This document shows positions 29,021 to 30,424 of a stretch of 30,424 bases of DNA, in pieces; position 1 is the stretch's first letter, and each line of letters starts with the position of its first letter. The DNA comes from Welwitschia mirabilis (Eukaryota > Gnetophyta > Gnetopsida > Welwitschiales). The stretch spans positions 25,517,290-25,547,713 of the forward strand of contig JBOZIK010000001.1 in NCBI GenBank assembly GCA_051453625.1. Direction: 5' to 3'. Below the pieces are notes generated by a model, which was not told where the DNA came from, ran no database searches, and saw only the letters and a program-made list of their open reading frames with translations. The position numbers and the translations under genes were made by a program.

Positions 29021-29024
29021 TGCT

Positions 29025-29835
29025 GCAAAGTGGAAGGTAGCTATGGAGGATGAGTAGTAATCCTTGAAACAGGACAATACATAAGAATTGGTGGAGTTAC
29101 CAAAGGGGTGTAAAGCTTTGCACAGCATATGGAGACAAGCATCACAAGGATAGGTTTGTGGTGAAAGGTTTTGCCCAAATGCTAGTTATTGGTTTCACTG
29201 AGATTTTTCCTCTTATTGGAGAACATTCTTCTGCACATTTGGTTCTTTGCCTTGTTGCTTGCTTGTATGTAGAGTTGGAATAGTTGGGCATAAAGAACAC
29301 ATTTTTACATGGTTCTTTGGATGAAGAAATTTATATGCACCAGACTAAAGGGTATGTCAATCAAGAAAACCCTGATTGTGTTTCTCACTTAACAATGAGT
29401 CTTTATGCTTTAAAACAAGCCCCAAAACAATGATATAAGAGATTTGATCCCTTTATGAATAAGATGTCATATAAGTGAAGTCAATGAGATCATTGTGTTT
29501 ACTTCTCTGCCTTGGGAAAGTTTGTTCTCATATTATTCTATGTTGATGACACGTTAATTGGAAGAAATAATGATACTGAAATCAAGCATTTAAAGGTGGA
29601 AATGGGCAAGCAATTTGCAATGAAAGATTTGGCACATGCGAAGAAGATTCTCCAAATGAACATTCATAAGGATGGAAAGCAGAAAAAGTTGTTGAGCCAA
29701 AGTGACCACACTGACAAGGTGTTTCAAAGTTTTGGTATAGAAGATGCCAAACCTGTGGGTACTCCTTTACCTGTTCATTTCCAGCTATCAAAAATGATCA
29801 TCTCAGTTCAAATGAAGAAGTCGAAGAAGTGAAAG
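29025..29835 (+). pseudogene. Copia B reverse transcriptase
   Basis: Motifs in order are KWKVAMEDE..SLKQDNT (W..Am.eE...L..N.T) at 29029, ELVELPKGCKA, FVVKGFAQMLVIGFTEIFP at about 29155, and LGIKNTFLHGSLDEEIYMHQ at about 29285. SLYALKQAPKQ is at about 29398, and the open frame 29512-29832 contains LILFYVDDTLIG with an intact YVDD at 29539-29550, MKDLAHAKKILQMNI, LSQSDHTDKVFQSFGI and KPVGTPLPVHFQLSK. The first catalytic Asp (usual DVKTAFLHG) is Gly here, and stops at about 29056 and 29435 break the frame. This is the best-preserved domain in the window and would serve well for clade placement. Confidence 0.9.
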
Positions 29836-30024
29836 ATATTGCATATACTTCAATGGTAGGTTCACTCATGCATGCCATGGTATGCGCGTGTCTTGCTAGT
29901 GCTTATGCAATTGGAGTATTAGTAGATACATCAGTAACATTGGTTGGAATCATTAGCTTGCTGTAAAATGCATTCTTAAATATTTAAAAGAAACATGCGT
30001 AGCTTGCTTATGTTTGGTGATGGG

Positions 30025-30340
30025 CATTCTTACATTGAAGGTTTTGTGGGTGCCATCTTTGCAACAAGTTTAGATACTAAATGTTCCATAGTTATGCTTT
30101 TACCTTTGGTGGAGGGAGCCCCTTAGCTAGTTGTCACACCTTCAGCCATTACTCAGCTTGTCTTCCACAGAAGCAGAATATATGGCTCTCACACAAGCAT
30201 GCAAAGAGATGATATGGTTGCGCAAATTTCTTCATTCTCTTGGTTTGAAGCAAGAAAGGTATCCTGTGTTTTGCAATAGCTAAACTGCCTTTATGCTTAG
30301 TGAAGAATTCAGCCTATCATAGAAGGATAAAATATGTTGA
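30025..30340 (+). pseudogene. Copia B RNase H
   Basis: YIEGFVGAIFATSLDTKCSI near 30035 corresponds to GY.DADwAgd.d.rKS. SSTEAEYMALTQACKEMIWL at 30161-30220 is an intact copia SSTEAEY.AL..a.KE..WL block, followed by RKFLHSLGLKQ. Then VFCNS.TAFML and KNSAYHRRIKYVDVS stand for CDN.SAi.L..N...H.RtKHI, with the DN changed. The domain degrades the RNA strand of the hybrid. Frameshifts occur at about 30125 and 30280. Confidence 0.8.
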
Positions 30341-30424
30341 TGTTAGTTTTGTTGATATGTGAAGCCAAATATATTATTTATATTGTAAATGTTATGTTTT
30401 AACATTGACCCCTATTTAAGGTTG
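30341..30424 (+). other. Tail of copia element B up to the window edge
   Basis: The stretch is AT-rich and no polypurine tract or LTR start is visible. The 3' LTR of element B would be expected shortly beyond the edge. Confidence 0.35.

Larger units (their letters stand above)
26600..30340 (+). mobile_element. Copia element B, long but degenerate copy lacking ends
   Basis: Plus-strand domains run in normal Ty1/copia order: gag, protease, pre-integrase, integrase, reverse transcriptase and RNase H. A second gag and protease appear after the pre-integrase of element A, so this is a separate element joined to it. Neither an LTR nor a primer-binding site is visible between 26580 and 26700; the 3' LTR probably lies beyond the right edge. 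Many stops and several lost catalytic residues show it cannot act by itself. Confidence 0.8.

Noticed and set aside
1-30424. tRNA, rRNA or other structured RNA genes
   Set aside because: I saw no cloverleaf with A and B boxes and no rRNA conserved segments; absence by eye is not proof, and a tRNAscan-SE or Infernal run would decide.

Overview
The window looks like nuclear DNA of a seed plant, or at least a vascular plant, with a large, repeat-filled genome. It is AT-rich, has no compact gene order, and nearly everything recognisable is a decayed transposable element of plant type: Ty1/copia, Ty3/gypsy of the Tat type, a LINE, and a small hAT-like DNA element. The LINE carries a GCP.S.TLFG motif rather than the RQGDPLSP motif usual in angiosperm L1s. 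Together with the repeat load this would fit a gymnosperm or another early-diverging vascular plant, but that is inference. I found no complete functional host gene, no rRNA or tRNA gene and no CRISPR array. Four runs of N (1746-1845, 3345-3611, 20349-20413, 21958-21967) interrupt the assembly.

Layout, left to right. Positions 1-3306 are the internal part of a minus-strand LTR element. It has a tRNA-Asp-like primer-binding site at 3307-3323 and a probable 5' LTR at 3327-4077 with a minus-strand TATA box. Its coding matter is an unrecognised Asn/Asp/Glu-rich protein, present in two diverged copies either side of a 100-N gap. Positions 4078-8690 are AT-rich with nothing identified. A plus-strand LINE with ORF1 and ORF2 (endonuclease and reverse transcriptase) remnants covers about 8690-11620. 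After another blank stretch, a minus-strand copia 3' end (reverse transcriptase, RNase H, polypurine tract, start of the 3' LTR) lies at about 13900-15313. An orphan minus-strand exon-like ORF sits at 16110-16415, followed by a 128-bp tandem duplication.

At 17692-18177 there is a structurally complete 486-bp hAT-like non-autonomous element. It has 21-bp terminal inverted repeats, a perfect 8-bp target-site duplication and an internal 10-bp-period GATC array. It is the most precisely defined feature in the window.

From 19029 to the right edge retroelements abut one another: a minus-strand copia gag-protease (19029-20290); a plus-strand Tat-type gypsy element (20414-25003) in which protease is followed directly by the second RNase H, with reverse transcriptase missing; a poly(A)-tailed insert inside that RNase H; a 0.7-kb tandem duplication; a plus-strand copia 5' end with LTR, tRNA-iMet primer-binding site and gag (about 25040-26580); and a second, longer plus-strand copia element (about 26600-30340) with gag, protease, integrase, reverse transcriptase and RNase H remnants. 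All are broken by stops, frameshifts and changed catalytic residues, so none should be mobile by itself. The elements do not form a pathway; the window is a record of layered insertion and decay.
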